DNA of 6,656 nt from Oscillospiraceae bacterium. Lineage in GTDB: Bacteria > Bacillota > Clostridia > UBA1381. The translations under genes were made by a program, and so were the position numbers. The stretch lies in NCBI GenBank assembly GCA_022508725.1, contig JAFLUR010000128.1, positions 1 to 6,656 of the forward strand, written 5' to 3'. The first letter of the stretch is position 1. Every line of letters starts with the position of its first letter. The notes below the pieces were generated by a model. That model saw only the letters and a program-made list of their open reading frames with translations, did no database searches and was not told where the DNA came from. Positions 6,558 to 6,656 of this stretch are shown one piece after another.

Positions 6558-6656
6558 TTTCAGAGCCTGTTTGTATTCCTCCGATCGTTAGATTTTTGAG
6601 TGGACTTTGCCTGCGGGAAAATATGCCAAAAAGATGATGATTGGAGGATACTAAAC
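6558..6656. repeat. Imperfect palindromic repeat element (right edge, truncated)
   Basis: The left arm 6561-6597 (cagagcctgtttgtattcct, continuing to ...gattttt) is the imperfect inverse of the right arm beginning at 6628 (aaaaagatgatgattggagg, then atactaaac). They are separated by about 30 bases. The right arm stops at the window edge just where aggctctg would be needed to complete the palindrome. The left arm plus part of the loop, reverse-complemented, matches positions 1-56. With no T-run and such a long stem it is not a simple terminator. Its nature (MITE-like element, REP-type repeat or structured RNA) is open. Confidence 0.65.

Noticed and set aside
6561..6656. Palindrome at the right edge as an integron attC site or as the repeat-protein gene's terminator
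   Set aside because: There are no GTTRRRY/RYYYAAC core boxes, and no T run follows the stem within the window.

Overview
The window most resembles the chromosome of a gut-type Firmicute of class Clostridia, probably uncultured. The supporting evidence is moderate GC with AT-rich intergenic DNA, consensus-like vegetative promoters, AGGAGG-type ribosome binding sites, a BspA-like leucine-rich-repeat protein and a Gram-positive style Sec signal peptide on a secreted nucleotidase. No taxonomic marker is present, so this is an inference. All confident genes lie on the + strand, and each appears to be its own transcription unit.

Layout. Positions 1-58 hold one arm of a dispersed inverted-repeat element. 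An AraC-family regulator follows (119-1015), then a stand-alone tRNA-Pro(GGG) gene (1157-1233) with a near-consensus promoter (1112-1140) and an intrinsic terminator (1237-1269). Next is a secreted metallophosphoesterase/5'-nucleotidase of the UshA type (1395-3605), closed by a strong hairpin terminator (3637-3679). A clear promoter (3752-3780) and ribosome binding site then lead into a 905-residue secreted BspA-like leucine-rich-repeat protein (3812-6529). The last 100 bases are an imperfect palindrome related, in inverted orientation, to the first 58 bases; it runs off the window end.

How the parts may fit. The two secreted proteins are in separate transcription units but appear to share a small module of about 55-60 residues. 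It is N-terminal in the nucleotidase and C-terminal in the repeat protein, and it is the best sequence-level hint that they act in the same place, outside the cell or at its surface. Neither has a recognisable sortase signal, SLH domain or dockerin. The nucleotidase keeps every metal and catalytic residue expected and should release nucleosides and phosphate from extracellular nucleotides. The repeat protein is a likely adhesin or binding protein. The AraC regulator may control a gene to the left of the window; nothing ties it to the genes on its right.

The most notable structures are the related inverted arms at both window edges, the shared module, and a very exact architecture in the repeat protein: 23 units on a mainly 23-residue period, interrupted by four insert-bearing units of exactly 59 residues. 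I see no CRISPR array, transposase, integrase, toxin-antitoxin pair or defence gene.
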